DNA of 64,000 nt from Riptortus pedestris (lineage: Eukaryota; Arthropoda; Insecta; Hemiptera; Alydidae). The translations under genes and the position numbers were made by a program. Under the pieces are notes generated by a model. The model was given only the letters and a program-made list of their open reading frames with translations, did no database searches and had not been told where the DNA came from. The DNA lies in contig CM032233.1 of assembly GCA_019009955.1 (NCBI GenBank), positions 18,112,501-18,176,500 of the forward strand, written 5' to 3'. Each line of letters begins with the position of its first letter. Position 1 is the stretch's first letter. This document shows, in pieces, positions 54,732-64,000 of the stretch.

Positions 54732-55024
54732 GAATGGACCTCATTTTCGTCAACTCCTGGGTAGGATCGATGGACATTTGAAGAAAATTTTCGAAAATCG
54801 CGTATGAGTACGGCTTTGATAGCTTATTCCCTTAAGGGAAATCTGCTAAAAAATGTGAATACCTATCTACAAAATAGAATTATTTGCCATTGATCTAGCA
54901 TACGTATAAACTAGATAAGGTGAATCAAGCAAAAGTCGGATCAGTGAAACTTTAGAACGCATAATTTTACTTAGATAGAAATATGGAATAATGTCACCTG
55001 AAGCTAGCGAAACCCGTACGTAGA

Positions 55025-55059
55025 GTTCAGGAGTTCCTCTCCTAGAGGAACTCCTGAAC
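55025..55059. repeat. Perfect 16-bp stem hairpin
   Basis: GTTCAGGAGTTCCTCT, loop CCT, AGAGGAACTCCTGAAC. It lies 14 bp before GTGACGGACTTT (55073-55084), the terminal sequence of the HINE family, with no other HINE block near. It may be the 3' hairpin of a different Helentron-type family sharing the same terminus. Confidence 0.6.
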
Positions 55060-55439
55060 CGTCCTCGTAGAGTGACGGACTTTCTTAGCTTCTTGCGAAA
55101 AATCTTCTTTTCTTTTTGTTTCCCTTGTTCTTTTGTTCTCTTATGTAGTATATAAGTCAAAATGGTAATTTTTTCTTGGTAGATTGCGAATGTTAAAATT
55201 GTGTTCTGTTTGATACAAAAAAATAAATATCAAACCATTGTCACAACTGTTAATTGTTATATTTTCAATATTAAAAAAAATGTTTTCAATCGTTGTTTAA
55301 ATACTCAAGAAATTGTATATTTTAATAATAATATTCCGCCATGAATTAGTTGTTGAGTAGAACAATTACAGCCAACAAGTTCTCAGACTTGCTGGATGTA
55401 ATTGTTCTGGCTTTTGTTTTTGTATTTACCTTTTGTTTG

Positions 55440-55683
55440 TTGTTCTACATTTGGCTTTTTTTTTTCATTTAATTTATTAATTTTATTTGTAATTATCTTA
55501 CTTATTTTAATATTTTATTTTATTATTTTTTGTATATTATATTTGAGTAGATAGTTGATTAACGTGTATATATTGTAAAATAAAAATGTATTTAAACACA
55601 ATCATACATGTAATATGCCATGTGGCAATGGAACATGTATTCAAATAAATAACTCCTCATAGGGTTACTATGAGGAGAAAAAA
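55440..55683 (+). mobile_element. R1/I-like LINE 3' end, severely 5'-truncated copy
   Basis: Matches 31430-31685 (GATAGTTGATTAACGTGTAT, AAAATGTATTTAAACA, CAAATAAATAACTCCTCAT) and runs into an A tract (AGAAAAAAAAAATC at about 55675-55688). It contains only 3' UTR. The ~375 bp before it show nothing recognisable except several T/A runs. Confidence 0.7.
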
Positions 55684-55689
55684 AAATCT

Positions 55690-56243
55690 TCAGACTCAAA
55701 ACACCTTGAAGGGAAAGCTAAGAGCTGCTTAGATCTTATATTCATGCTGAATGAGTTTATCCTGTTGCAGGTCTTTCATTGATTCATACATGGTGTTTCC
55801 GTTCTACACGGACATCCGCCTTGGGAGTGGTCGCCCTTCAATTTGACTTAATACGTTATTTGTAAGGACGGCATTTAATAACGGTGGTCGTGTCATTCAG
55901 GAGGGGGGGGGCGGAATAAACTCTCCGGAAGATAAAAACATAGAAATTCCTCTTGCCCGTCTGTTCCTCTTTAGATAAAGACCAACCACTAATCAGTTCA
56001 AGTAAAAAAACAGAATTATTTATTAAAATTAGAACTACAGAATTAACGACCGTGATTTCAATGATAGATATATCATATATAAAATAGTACAAGCTGATTT
56101 AAAATAAAAATCCCCTTAGTATTGAGCACAAATGCACTCAAAACGGATGGAGCACTGTATTGAAATTCAATAAAGATATTTATGAAAACAATAAAATGAA
56201 ATGGAAGTAATATAATATAGCAGTTTGCCTCAACTATATTTTT
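55690..56243. other. No recognisable gene
   Basis: AT-rich sequence with one G8 run at 55903. The open frame at 55856-56092 minus matches no family. Confidence 0.4.
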
Positions 56244-56364
56244 AGCAGATTTCTCTTAAGGGAAATTAGCTATTGAGGTCTTACTCATGACGCGATTTTT
56301 GAAAAATTTCCTCAAGTGTCCATCGACCCAACACAGAAGATGACGAAAATGAGGTCCGTTCAAA

Positions 56365-56400
<36 letters not shown>

Positions 56401-56769
56401 TTTGTGTGTGTATATATATAAATTTGTTTGTTAAAGCTCTCTCTCTATGTCTCCGTTATTATTATGTGTTATTCGATCGAATTATTGCATTGAACCAATC
56501 TTATTGCAAATGTTATGTTCTATAAATGTTGTTATGTACGTCTTTTCACAATGTTGATTATTAACGGAGATATTCACATTTTTCAGTGTTCGGCCTTCAG
56601 TAAACCCCACTCCTACTCATGTCATATTAACAATGAGCCGTTATATCGTGAAGCAGTTTATTTGAAGCCTAAATACCAAATATTATTCTCATTGAACATT
56701 TAATTTTTGAGATAAATGTAAGTACGTGAGAAATCTGCTACGTTAACGCAGCCCCTGCGTGACGGACTT
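56244..56769 (+). mobile_element. HINE copy with (GT)n microsatellite
   Basis: AGCAGATTTCTCTTAAGGGAAAT start. The microsatellite is (GT)n with a TTTG interruption at 56367-56412 and a short TATATATA. The CGCTCTAGCGG and G-run blocks are deleted. The core begins at GTCTCCGTTATTATTATG. Third-type/long arm (CCTTCAGTAAACCCCACTCC), GAGAAATCTGCTACG, perfect hairpin, GTGACGGACTT. Confidence 0.9.
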
Positions 56770-57837
56770 TTGAATCATTAGAATCAGCGAACCAAAATTG
56801 AAGGCTTGTATAAAAGGATGGGAGTATGACATCTTTCCTGTGTCAGCCATTACATAACCAAACGAAACGCTAATGATATATTCTTAATTAAATCAAAAAC
56901 ATTTCCCTCTTCTGAAATGGTACAACTCCGGTATGTATTATCTTATTAGGTATTTAATTTACAACCATTTTATCATAAAATTAAAAAAAAAAAAACTATA
57001 TGAAAAAAGGTGGAATTCTTATAACTTTATCTTAAATTCTCTACAACAAAATAAAAGAATCATTTTTGGTCTTATGATGATGAATTAGCAGACACTTTCA
57101 AAACATTTTCTTGATTAGGCACGATAGGTAGAAAGGTGGAAGAAAAATGCCAACATTTTTGTATTTTTGAAAAATCAAAAACATGTTATTTCTATTAGTA
57201 CTCGACGAGGATTTTCCAATGATTTATTTCTGTTGGAGGGTCTTGGAAAATTATGTCCTAGACGCCACCCCCACTCACGCCTAGGGGTTCAGTATAAATG
57301 AAACCTAAGAATAAGGATACGCGATTTAATGAATTTATGCCTAATCGGTATGGAGATATATTATTTTATATTTAATTGTGACTGTTATACCCTTGGCGAA
57401 ATATCTTATTTACAGTACAACTTAATTATCCAAGTCTTATTGAGGGCTTCAAATAAGTAGCCCCCACAATGAATGTTCTAATGAGTTACAGATAGTCGGG
57501 GGAAGTGGAAGTTGTTTATTATTCTGAGAGAAGTGAATTTTTCCCACGTATGCCCTGACTGCAGTAAGGAATTACTGTCCTTACAAAAGAAATATGATGA
57601 AATATTGAAGGGCAACTACTTCCCACTCGGATATTTACTTTGAAGTATATACCCGAGAGAATGTCTTTGTATGAACAAATAATTAAAACCTGAAAAAGTT
57701 TTGATCTTTTGATACAAATATGGTGATAGATTAGCCGGTCCTTTAAGTACTGTAGCGCCCGATTAGGATTAATAACTGCCTTATTTATTTTCGAGAATGA
57801 AGGCACTAGTTATTACAAGAGGATATACTCCAGTTTT
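56770..57837. other. No recognisable gene or repeat
   Basis: About 1.1 kb of unique-looking sequence. The open frame at 57519-57806 minus has no recognisable domain. Confidence 0.4.
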
Positions 57838-58253
57838 AGCAAATTTCCTCAAATGTCCATCAATCCTACCCAGGAGATGAAGAAAATGAGGTCCTTCAAC
57901 ACTCTAGAGGTCGCAATTTTTGTTTTATCGTTACCAAACTGGATATTTAATCGTTTTATGTAAAAAGAAAGTTCATGTTCGTTAATGGCTGAAATCGGAC
58001 CAGTGAGGGGGAAGAGTATTGCTATCTATCTGTTCAGCTCTGAGCGGTTGGCAGAATTGTTTGTTTACAATTCGGATTCATTCCGATGGGAGGTTATTAA
58101 AATTGACTGAAAGGTTTCTCATTACCGCTTGTATTTATTCACTTAATATTCACGGTGGTGTGAAGTGTTACCAGTACGTATGTGGGTTTATCAATTTTAA
58201 AACTTCACGTGGGTAGTCTACTTAATTTACGCAGCACCTGCGTGACAGACTTT
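57838..58253 (+). mobile_element. HINE copy with two internal deletions
   Basis: AGCAAATTTCCTCAAATGTCC: the palindrome is deleted, joining the very 5' end to the second block. The microsatellite is also deleted (GGTCCTTCAACACTCTAGAGGTCGCAA). The core is missing, and a long arm runs to CTGCGTGACAGACTT. Confidence 0.87.
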
Positions 58254-58655
58254 TATATTCTTCTCAGCCCAAGAAAAATGTCTATTAGGTTTCATTGAAA
58301 TATTCGTCCACGTAACTTCTCGGTTGTGCTCTTAGACTTCTACAGTGCACGGCATTTTGGAATTATTATCTAGGTTTTCTGGTATGGATCGTCTCCATTC
58401 TACCAACGTTTCGCTAGCCATGCTCCTAGCTTCTTTAGGTTATCTCAACTGAGATGTACCCTTGAATCATCCGAAGTGGACTCGTCATTCAGACCTGCAA
58501 ATTATAGTGTTTCTTCTACTTCCGCAAGATTGATTACAGCTCTTTGTAATTACCGGTCTCCAGATGTAGCTTGTGCAAATGATGACCTACAGTTAAGAAG
58601 TCGTGATATGAGAATGGGTTACACATATTGATATGAGCAAGATTATCTGAATAGC
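58254..58655. other. No recognisable feature
   Basis: Unique-looking, slightly less AT-rich sequence with no open frame of note. Confidence 0.4.
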
Positions 58656-58669
58656 TAAAATTTGTTAAA

Positions 58670-58839
58670 CCTAGAGTGGCGAGTTCGATTCCCGCCTGGG
58701 GAATAGGAATTTATTTAGTGACGGAATTCATTAAATGAAATCCATAGTCCCAACATGGCTAGAAAAGGGTGGTAACCTGTAGATAACCCGTCCCAATTAG
58801 CCTTAGTTGCAAAAAGTGGACGTTAATAAATAATAATAA
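58670..58839 (+). mobile_element. 5'-truncated SINE with 14-bp target duplication
   Basis: Starts just before the B-box (CCTAGAGTGGCGAGTTCGAT) and ends in (AAT)n. Flanked by TAAAATTTGTTAAA at 58656-58669 and 58840-58853. Confidence 0.88.
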
Positions 58840-58853
58840 TAAAATTTGTTAAA

Positions 58854-59397
58854 AATCATAATTAAAGAATCCATTGTAGCAAAATACCTTCGCAATTTTT
58901 AACACCAGATTAAACTTGACGACCCTAAACCAAAGCAACGAGCTATCAAGTAAAATTGATCGAAGGACTCCTTGAAATTGCAAAATTTACTAATACTTAT
59001 AACAGAGATGATGGCTGGGGAACTCATCCTATAAAAGTAGAAGGCCTATTCCTATGGCACTTACAAATACAGATACGAAAGACGACTCGGGCATGTAGCA
59101 TAAATACAACAGATAAGAATTTCATTTTCAATTGAGATTACTAGCGAAAGTTTTATAGGAAATACCATTTCACGGCAATGCTGAAGACGCTAAGTGTGAT
59201 GAAAAGCTAATAAATAAATTATTAAAAAACAAATAATTTTTTAAAATTTTATTTGAACTCATGACTCCTAGTTAATTATGTTTTTAATAGCGTAAAGTGC
59301 TCAAGGTTTTAACAATACAATTTCACACTCTAGATTAACATGATGATGATTTAATTAAATGTCCACCGATAAAGAAATTAAGAAATTAACTCATAAG
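58854..59397. other. No recognisable feature
   Basis: AT-rich unique sequence with no HINE block and no notable open frame. Confidence 0.4.
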
Positions 59398-59470
59398 GTC
59401 ACTTTTATTTGATCTTTGCCATACTCGATATTTAGACGTTGCATGTAAAACTTAAGTTCAAGCCAATGTC
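59398..59470 (+). mobile_element. HINE interior fragment
   Basis: TTATTTGATCTTTGCCATACTCGATATTTAGACGTTGCATGTAAAA matches the block after the microsatellite, with no other part preserved. Confidence 0.6.
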
Positions 59471-59576
59471 TGGAATTGAAAAATAAGGAGTACTGGTTTA
59501 GAGAAGAAAGAGGTAAAAGATGAAATAAAGGGGTAAATATCATGGTTATTAACCACCAGGTTGAAAAAGTCCGTCA

Positions 59577-59990
59577 CGCAGGGGCTGCGTAAACTAAGCA
59601 GAAATCTCTCGTGAAGTTTAACAATAGATAAATCTAAATGTAGGTACCACAATAGCACCGCCAACACCAAGTGAATAAATACAAACGATAATAAGAAACC
59701 TCCAGACGGGAAGCACCTGAAACGTAAACAAACAGGTGTGCCAACTTCTCTCATGAAAGAAGGGGGGGGGGTCACCAAAACATATTTGCATGTATCTCAT
59801 ATAATAAAGGTCTCTTGCAATCAATTGATGCTATTTAAGCTTCGAATAATGTGGTTTATTACACAACAGAGTATAGTTTGTGTAACATGAGTAGAAGTGG
59901 GGGTTTGCTGAAGGCTGAAAACTGAAAAATGCAATTATCTCTATAAATATTCAAGATAGAGAATAAAAGTATATAACAATATTTATAGTA
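59577..59990 (-). mobile_element. HINE copy, 3' half, long arm
   Basis: AAGTCCGTCACGCAGGGGCTG with a perfect hairpin, long arm with an internal deletion up to a G10 tract at about 59761, ATGAGTAGAAGTGGGGG, and the start of the core. Then it degenerates into TATATAAAAGTATATAA repeats. Confidence 0.85.
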
Positions 59991-60273
59991 TATATAAAGT
60001 ATATAACAATATATATAAAAGTATATAATAATATATCTCTTTAATTGGTAAAATTAACAAGCCAAATAAAAATTTATTTAGTCCAACTGTTGCAATTTGC
60101 AATGTCTATGAATGCTTTACAGACTGATATGCCTATGGAAGACGCAATATATAAATCAGTATATAATTAGCCAAATCACAATACTGATAAAAGAGATATC
60201 ATTTTATTAAGATACAGTTTAGTGCCCTGATTACATTAAACATTTAAAAAATTTGTTAGACTCCATGACAAGG

Positions 60274-60603
60274 AAGTGCATCACGGAGCAGCTGCGTAAG
60301 CTAAGCAGTTTTGCCACGTGTGCCACGTATTTGCATTTATCTCGAATAGTAAAAGTTCAATGAGAACGAACAATATTTGGTATTTAGGCTTCAAATAATG
60401 TGCTTCATGATATAACACATAAGATTGGTTCAATACAATAATTCGATTCGGCGCATAACAACAGATATATTAAAATATTTCAAAAATCCCCCTCTAAACC
60501 CCCCTCCCACTGGTCGGATTCAAACCGTTAACGAACTTGATCTTTAGTTTTATATTAAACGCTTAAATATGTAGTTTGATTGCGATCAAATAAAAATTGA
60601 GAC

Positions 60604-60644
<41 letters not shown>
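60274..60644 (-). mobile_element. HINE copy, third arm type, up to its TA tract
   Basis: AAGTGCATCACGGAGCAGCTGC start (hairpin changed), GCCACGTGTGCCACGTATTTGC, core with AATAATTCGATTCGGCGC, C-run block, AAATATGTAGTTTGATTGCG, (TA)n 60606-60646. A foldback element then interrupts it. Confidence 0.8.
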
Positions 60645-60650
<6 letters not shown>

Positions 60651-60817
60651 CATTGTGAGGACTTCGGCTGTCCGTTCCAGTGGTTGGAATTTTTGTTGTT
60701 CTGCAAATGTTCGATGGAAATGCGTCTATCTTCGTGAGGCAATTAATTTATTTTGTTTTAGAGCAACAAAAACTCCAACCGCTGGAGCAGACAGCCGAAG
60801 TCCTCACAATGAAAATA
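60645..60817. mobile_element. 173-bp foldback element in HINE TA tract
   Basis: TATTTTCATTGTGAGGACTT..GGCTGTC at the left is mirrored by GACAGCC..AAGTCCTCACAATGAAAATA at the right. The arms are about 58 bp with five differences, all transitions, and the spacer is about 57 bp. It lies just after (TA)n and is followed by CTTCCCAGCG and another TA tract. No coding capacity is recognised. It is likely a palindromic MITE of a TA-targeting family not otherwise seen in the window. Confidence 0.75.
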
Positions 60818-60861
60818 CTTCCCAGCGATGCAGCCTCAAAAATAGAATATATATATAAATA

Positions 60862-60909
<48 letters not shown>

Positions 60910-60914
<5 letters not shown>

Positions 60915-61283
60915 TTCAAATATGTATAGAACAATATTTAAAGATTTTCACTAATATTGGTTCTATACAATATTTCTATCCCACTTATAGTAATGGAGAT
61001 ATATCGAATTTTCGAAATTCCCCCTCTAAACCCCCCTCCCACTAGTTCGATTTCAGACATTAACGAATTTGATTTTTACATAGAACGATTAAATACCGAG
61101 TTTGGTAACGATTAAACTAAAATTGCGACCGGTAGAGCGTTAACAGACATATAGATATGTATATAGTTTTGAACGGACCTTATTTTCATCATCTCCTGGG
61201 TAGGATCGATGGATATTTGAAGAACTTTTTCGAAAATCGCCTCATGAGTACAACCTCAATGGACGACGTCCCTTAAGGGAAAT
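60910..61283 (-). mobile_element. HINE core and 5' half
   Basis: Follows (TA)n at 60869-60911. It begins in the core (TTGGTTCTATACAATATTTC), C-run block, CGACCGGTAGAGCG, short TATAGATATGTATA, GGATCGATGGATATTTGAAG, and ends CCCTTAAGGGAAATGC (terminus changed). Together with 60274-60644 it has two core segments, so the two are separate HINEs joined at TA tracts. Confidence 0.82.
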
Positions 61284-61854
61284 GCAAACAAGCAGGGAGG
61301 AAATACCTAGACATCATACATGTTAACAGCACGTTCGTCATTGATATCAAGATCACGTTTGTCACGTACCATGTTAAGTGATTGATTCTGTGGTCGGCGG
61401 TGTTTGAAAGAGATGGAAAAAATATCTATCTAATTGAATATAAAATCCAGAAAAGGGAATAATATTCTCGCTAAGTATTAATACGTAACCAAACAACTGA
61501 CGCATGGATGTGGCCTTGCTCCAATCAATCCCTTCACTCAGTCATCTTTGCGAGGAGGCCTGTCAATGGAAACACCTGTTGCCCACAGATCTGCAGATAT
61601 ATTATCTTTGCATCTGACCTTAAGTAGCTCCCCTGGGTTGCTTTTAGCAGCTTCTCGCACTTTTTTTGATCATTCCCAAACTCTGTATGTACATTTTTCT
61701 GGCAAAACTAAAAGCTAAAAGGTTTACAGAAGGCTTTGCATAGATTAAATGTGCCTAAACAATTGTCTTAATCAATTTTCTTTTTATTTATTCATTTATT
61801 TGCAACAATATATAAATATAACAAGAAAATTACATGTATGGTAATAATAAAAAA
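61284..61854. other. No supported gene
   Basis: A less AT-rich patch (61500-61650) contains no long open frame and no family motif. Confidence 0.4.
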
Positions 61855-61959
61855 AGGGGCAGCGTAAACTAAGCTGATTTCCCACGTGATGTATTACAAT
61901 AGTGAAAACCGCATTTTAGTAACAGTAGTAACGACCGCTAGAGCGTTAACAGACAGACA

Positions 61960-62050
<91 letters not shown>

Positions 62051-62156
62051 GAACGGACCTCATTTTCGTCATCTCCTGGGTAGGATCGAGGGACATTTGA
62101 AGAAATGTTTCGAAAATCGCGTCATCTCAATAGCTGATTTCCCTTAGGGGAAATCT
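61855..62156 (-). mobile_element. Internally deleted HINE with CA-type microsatellite
   Basis: GGGGCAGCGTAAACTAAGCTGATTTCCC start, then the arm, core and G-run block are deleted. CGACCGCTAGAGCG, (CA)n then (TA)n at 61970-62044, GGATCGAGGGACATTTGAAG, end ATTTCCCTTAGGGGAAATC. At about 300 bp it is the shortest copy keeping both ends. Confidence 0.88.
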
Positions 62157-62285
62157 TGATAATTGGCAATTGACTTGATAATTGGCTTGAGGTGGGAAGT
62201 TGTCCAATGACAATACCCACATTGGATTATACTATATGGAGTTATACTGTGCTCTACACAAGAAAATCTTTTGGCCACTTACGCT

Positions 62286-62810
62286 TCAGACGTCACCTTG
62301 GGTAGATGAGAGTGATTCGTCTAAAGGATGTGCGGGAAGGAGATAGTGGAATTTCTGATATCTGGATTTTTCGAAGGTATGGACGAATGGAATGTTAAGG
62401 TCATTATGGAGAGTTAAAGTGGATACATAAAATGGGGAATCTGTAATTTTGCGGAGTATTCTGGATTGGAGGGTTTGAATTTTGTAGAAATTTGAAGGTT
62501 TAGTGGAACCCCAAAGTTCAAGTCCGTATTGGTCATAGTACTGTGTAAATCAATAGTTTGTTATGTAGTGATAGTTTAGATCTGTTGTCAAGTAGTCCTA
62601 TTAGAAGTCAGTACCGTCGATTCAATTCTTGTCTCTTTAATGTGAAGTGAGGTTTCCAAGTTAGTCGCTTGTCCAATGTGAGCCCAAGATACCTAATTTG
62701 AGATTTTTGAGGAATTAGTGTAACTGTAGGGCAAGTGGAACATCGCATCTTAATCAAATGATTATCTATAATAACGATTTTTATATTCTGATCTAACGCA
62801 AATATGTATG
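62286..62810 (-). pseudogene. Jockey-like LINE reverse transcriptase, C-terminal remnant
   Basis: The minus strand reads FALDQNIKIVII..CPTVTLIPQKSQIRYLGLTLDKRLTWKPHF..KLSLHNKLLIYTVL, a stop/frameshift near 62550, then YGLELWGSTKPSNFYKIQTL, QSRILRKI..LTLHNDLNIPFV..HYLLPAHPL and a TGA at 62286-62288. The YLGLxLDxRLTW motif, the LLIYxxVLxPIxTYGxxLWG stretch and the LHNDLxIP motif are hallmarks of the post-catalytic 'thumb' end of Jockey-clade reverse transcriptases. At least two in-frame stops (for example after NRRY) and one frameshift make it dead. The catalytic YADD is upstream and absent. About 130 bp on its 3' side (62157-62285) is probably its 3' UTR. Confidence 0.82.
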
Positions 62811-63312
62811 GACTTATTTAGAGTTTATTGGGATTCAGCCGTCAGCTCAGTCCTTCACTAGCACTCTTCACATTAAACTATTACATCAATAAATATGTTA
62901 AAGACACTATTTGCATTTGCAATTCTGTCCAAACTTTATAAGTTATTATTCTTTCTACCCAAGGACAGGTTTCATGACAATGAATCACATTCATTTGCAC
63001 GAATAATTTCGTCCATAGATGTTTCAAGGCCTTTTTATTTCATCTCTTTTCAGAAACTAGCCTTCATAACTCACAAATTTATTTTAATTGTTACCAATAC
63101 TTTTCAATGTACGTACAATCATTATGTTTTATTTTAAAACATTAGGTTTTGATTTCTGAACTTATTCTATCTTATATCCTGCTACAATTATTTTGAGTTG
63201 TATTATTTTACTTCCTATTTGTGTTCCAATTTCCTGCACAAATATATCTCGCTAATTAAAATGAATAAGAGAAATTACTTAAGCTTTACAAACGTTTAAT
63301 CTTTATTGAATT
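62811..63312. other. No recognisable gene
   Basis: AT-rich. The 80-codon open frame at 62895-63137 plus shows no recognisable domain. Confidence 0.4.
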
Positions 63313-63891
63313 AGCAGATTTCCCTTGAAGGAAATCAGCTATTGAGGTTGTACTCATGACGGAATTTTCGAAATTTTTCTTCAAATGTCCATCGATCCTA
63401 CCTAGTAGATGACGAAAATGAGGTCCGTTCAAAACTGAATATATATATATGTCTGTTACCGCTCTAGCGGTCGCAATGTTTGTTTGATCGTTACCAAACT
63501 CGATATTTCGTCGTTTTATGTAAAAAGTAAGATCAAGTTCGTTAACGGCTGAAATCGGACCAGTGAGAGGGGGGGGGTTTAGAGGGGAGGATTTTCAAAA
63601 ATTCGAAATATCTCCGTTACTATAGGTCGGATCGAGAAATTGTACAGAATCAATCTTATTGCAAATTAAGTTTACTATAAATTTTGTTATATACATTTAT
63701 TCTCTATCTTGAATATTAACCGAGATATTTGCATTTTTATTAAATCTGGGCGGCTAAAGGACGAGAGTGACTTTCCCGCCAAAAGCTAGTTCGGCCGTTT
63801 CCTTGACTGCTCGGCTCTCGTGAAATTTCTCTATTGTATAACTTCACGTGGGAAATATGCTTAGTTTACGCAGCCCCTGCGTGACGGACAT
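63313..63891 (+). mobile_element. HINE copy, intact short-arm copy
   Basis: 579 bp, the same length as the reference at 8862-9440. AGCAGATTTCCCTTGAAGGAAATC start (one extra base in the palindrome), short TATATATAT, CGCTCTAGCGG, G9 run at about 63572, core, short arm with CCCGCCAAAAGCTAG, GGGAAATATGCT, perfect hairpin, GTGACGGACA. Confidence 0.93.
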
Positions 63892-64000
63892 TTTTGTCTT
63901 CCTGCTGGATTACATGTTTATTAATTTCTAAATTTTTTTTTTTAATTCACGTAATATTCTGTCATATTAGATCATTTTATTTTCTAAAGGAACTTACATT

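Larger units (their letters stand above)
52685..54847 (-). mobile_element. HINE copy split at its terminal hairpin by piggyBac
   Basis: AAGCCCGTCACGCAGGGGCTGCTTAA, piggyBac insert, then TTAAACTAAGCAGATTTCCC. The insertion sits at the base of the HINE 3' hairpin. After it comes a shortened long arm (arm-to-core deletion near 54580), TCTGACCGCTACGC, (TA)n 54690-54725, GGATCGATGGACATTTGAAG and CCCTTAAGGGAAATCTGCT. HINE alone is about 670 bp. Confidence 0.92.

Noticed and set aside
55025..55059. Rho-independent-type terminator
   Set aside because: Eukaryotic context and no gene upstream. A Helentron-type terminal hairpin or a chance palindrome is more fitting.
60680..61045. 121-codon open frame through the foldback
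   Set aside because: It runs across the foldback and a (TA)n tract (Tyr-Ile run) into HINE core, so it is a chance fusion of repeat sequences.

Overview
This window looks like metazoan, probably arthropod, repeat-rich intergenic DNA: AT-rich, with no rRNA or tRNA gene and no convincing host coding exon. The organism call is an inference from the repeat types (a Helentron-type non-autonomous family, Tc1/mariner, piggyBac, R1/I-like and Jockey-like LINE remnants, a tRNA-derived SINE). The species cannot be fixed from the sequence alone.

The dominant component is one interspersed family, present as more than 40 full or partial segments on both strands. By my hand-drawn boundaries they cover about 26 kb, or 40% of the window. 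Its organisation, in element orientation, is: 5' AGCAGATTTCCC inside a 20-bp perfect palindrome (GATTTCCCTTAAGGGAAATC); a short conserved block with GGACATTTGAAGAA (on the other strand); a (TA)n or other dinucleotide microsatellite; a small inverted repeat (ACCGCT..AGCGGT); a G-run block; a core; one of several alternative 3' arms; an inverted copy of the 5' end (GGGAAATCTGCT); and a terminal hairpin ACGCAG-CCC-CTGCGT followed by GACGGAC and a T tract. There is no target duplication beyond T residues. This matches the HINE/DINE-1 plan (Helentron-associated, rolling-circle Helitron-like elements). I call it 'HINE' throughout. No Rep/Helicase-encoding partner is present.

Layout. 1-6.5 kb: HINEs, a degenerate minisatellite holding a mariner foldback, and duplicated unclassified repeats. 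6.5-10.4 kb: sparse, with two SINE copies and one clean HINE. 11.6-14.05 kb: a HINE hosting a 1504-bp Tc1-like element whose transposase is broken by one stop. 15.3-17.7 kb: two HINEs, one with a SINE. 18.2-19.3 kb: an unclassified repeat split by a possible solo LTR. 19.57-21.06 kb: an 83-bp satellite made from the HINE 3' terminus, abutting a HINE. 21.06-24.9 kb: two tandem HINEs, the second with a 1.9-kb TACTAGCT-type insert. 25-29.9 kb: HINEs with a Tc1-derived MITE and a truncated SINE. 30.85-31.69 kb: 3' end of an R1/I-like LINE. 32.3-41.8 kb: HINEs, another TACTAGCT insert, and a head-to-tail HINE pair at 39.0-40.3 kb. 42.07-42.99 kb: a deleted piggyBac-like element. 43-51.5 kb: more HINEs, SINE and TACTAGCT copies. 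52.7-54.85 kb: a HINE hosting a 1490-bp piggyBac element. 55-64 kb: LINE tail, HINEs, SINE, a foldback element, and a Jockey-like LINE remnant.

The parts are not a gene system but a nested transposon landscape. The HINE microsatellite repeatedly serves as the landing site for TA-targeting elements, the HINE terminal hairpin took a TTAA-targeting piggyBac, and the HINE 3' end was itself amplified into a satellite. I see no working autonomous transposon: every recognised transposase or reverse transcriptase is truncated, frameshifted or stopped.
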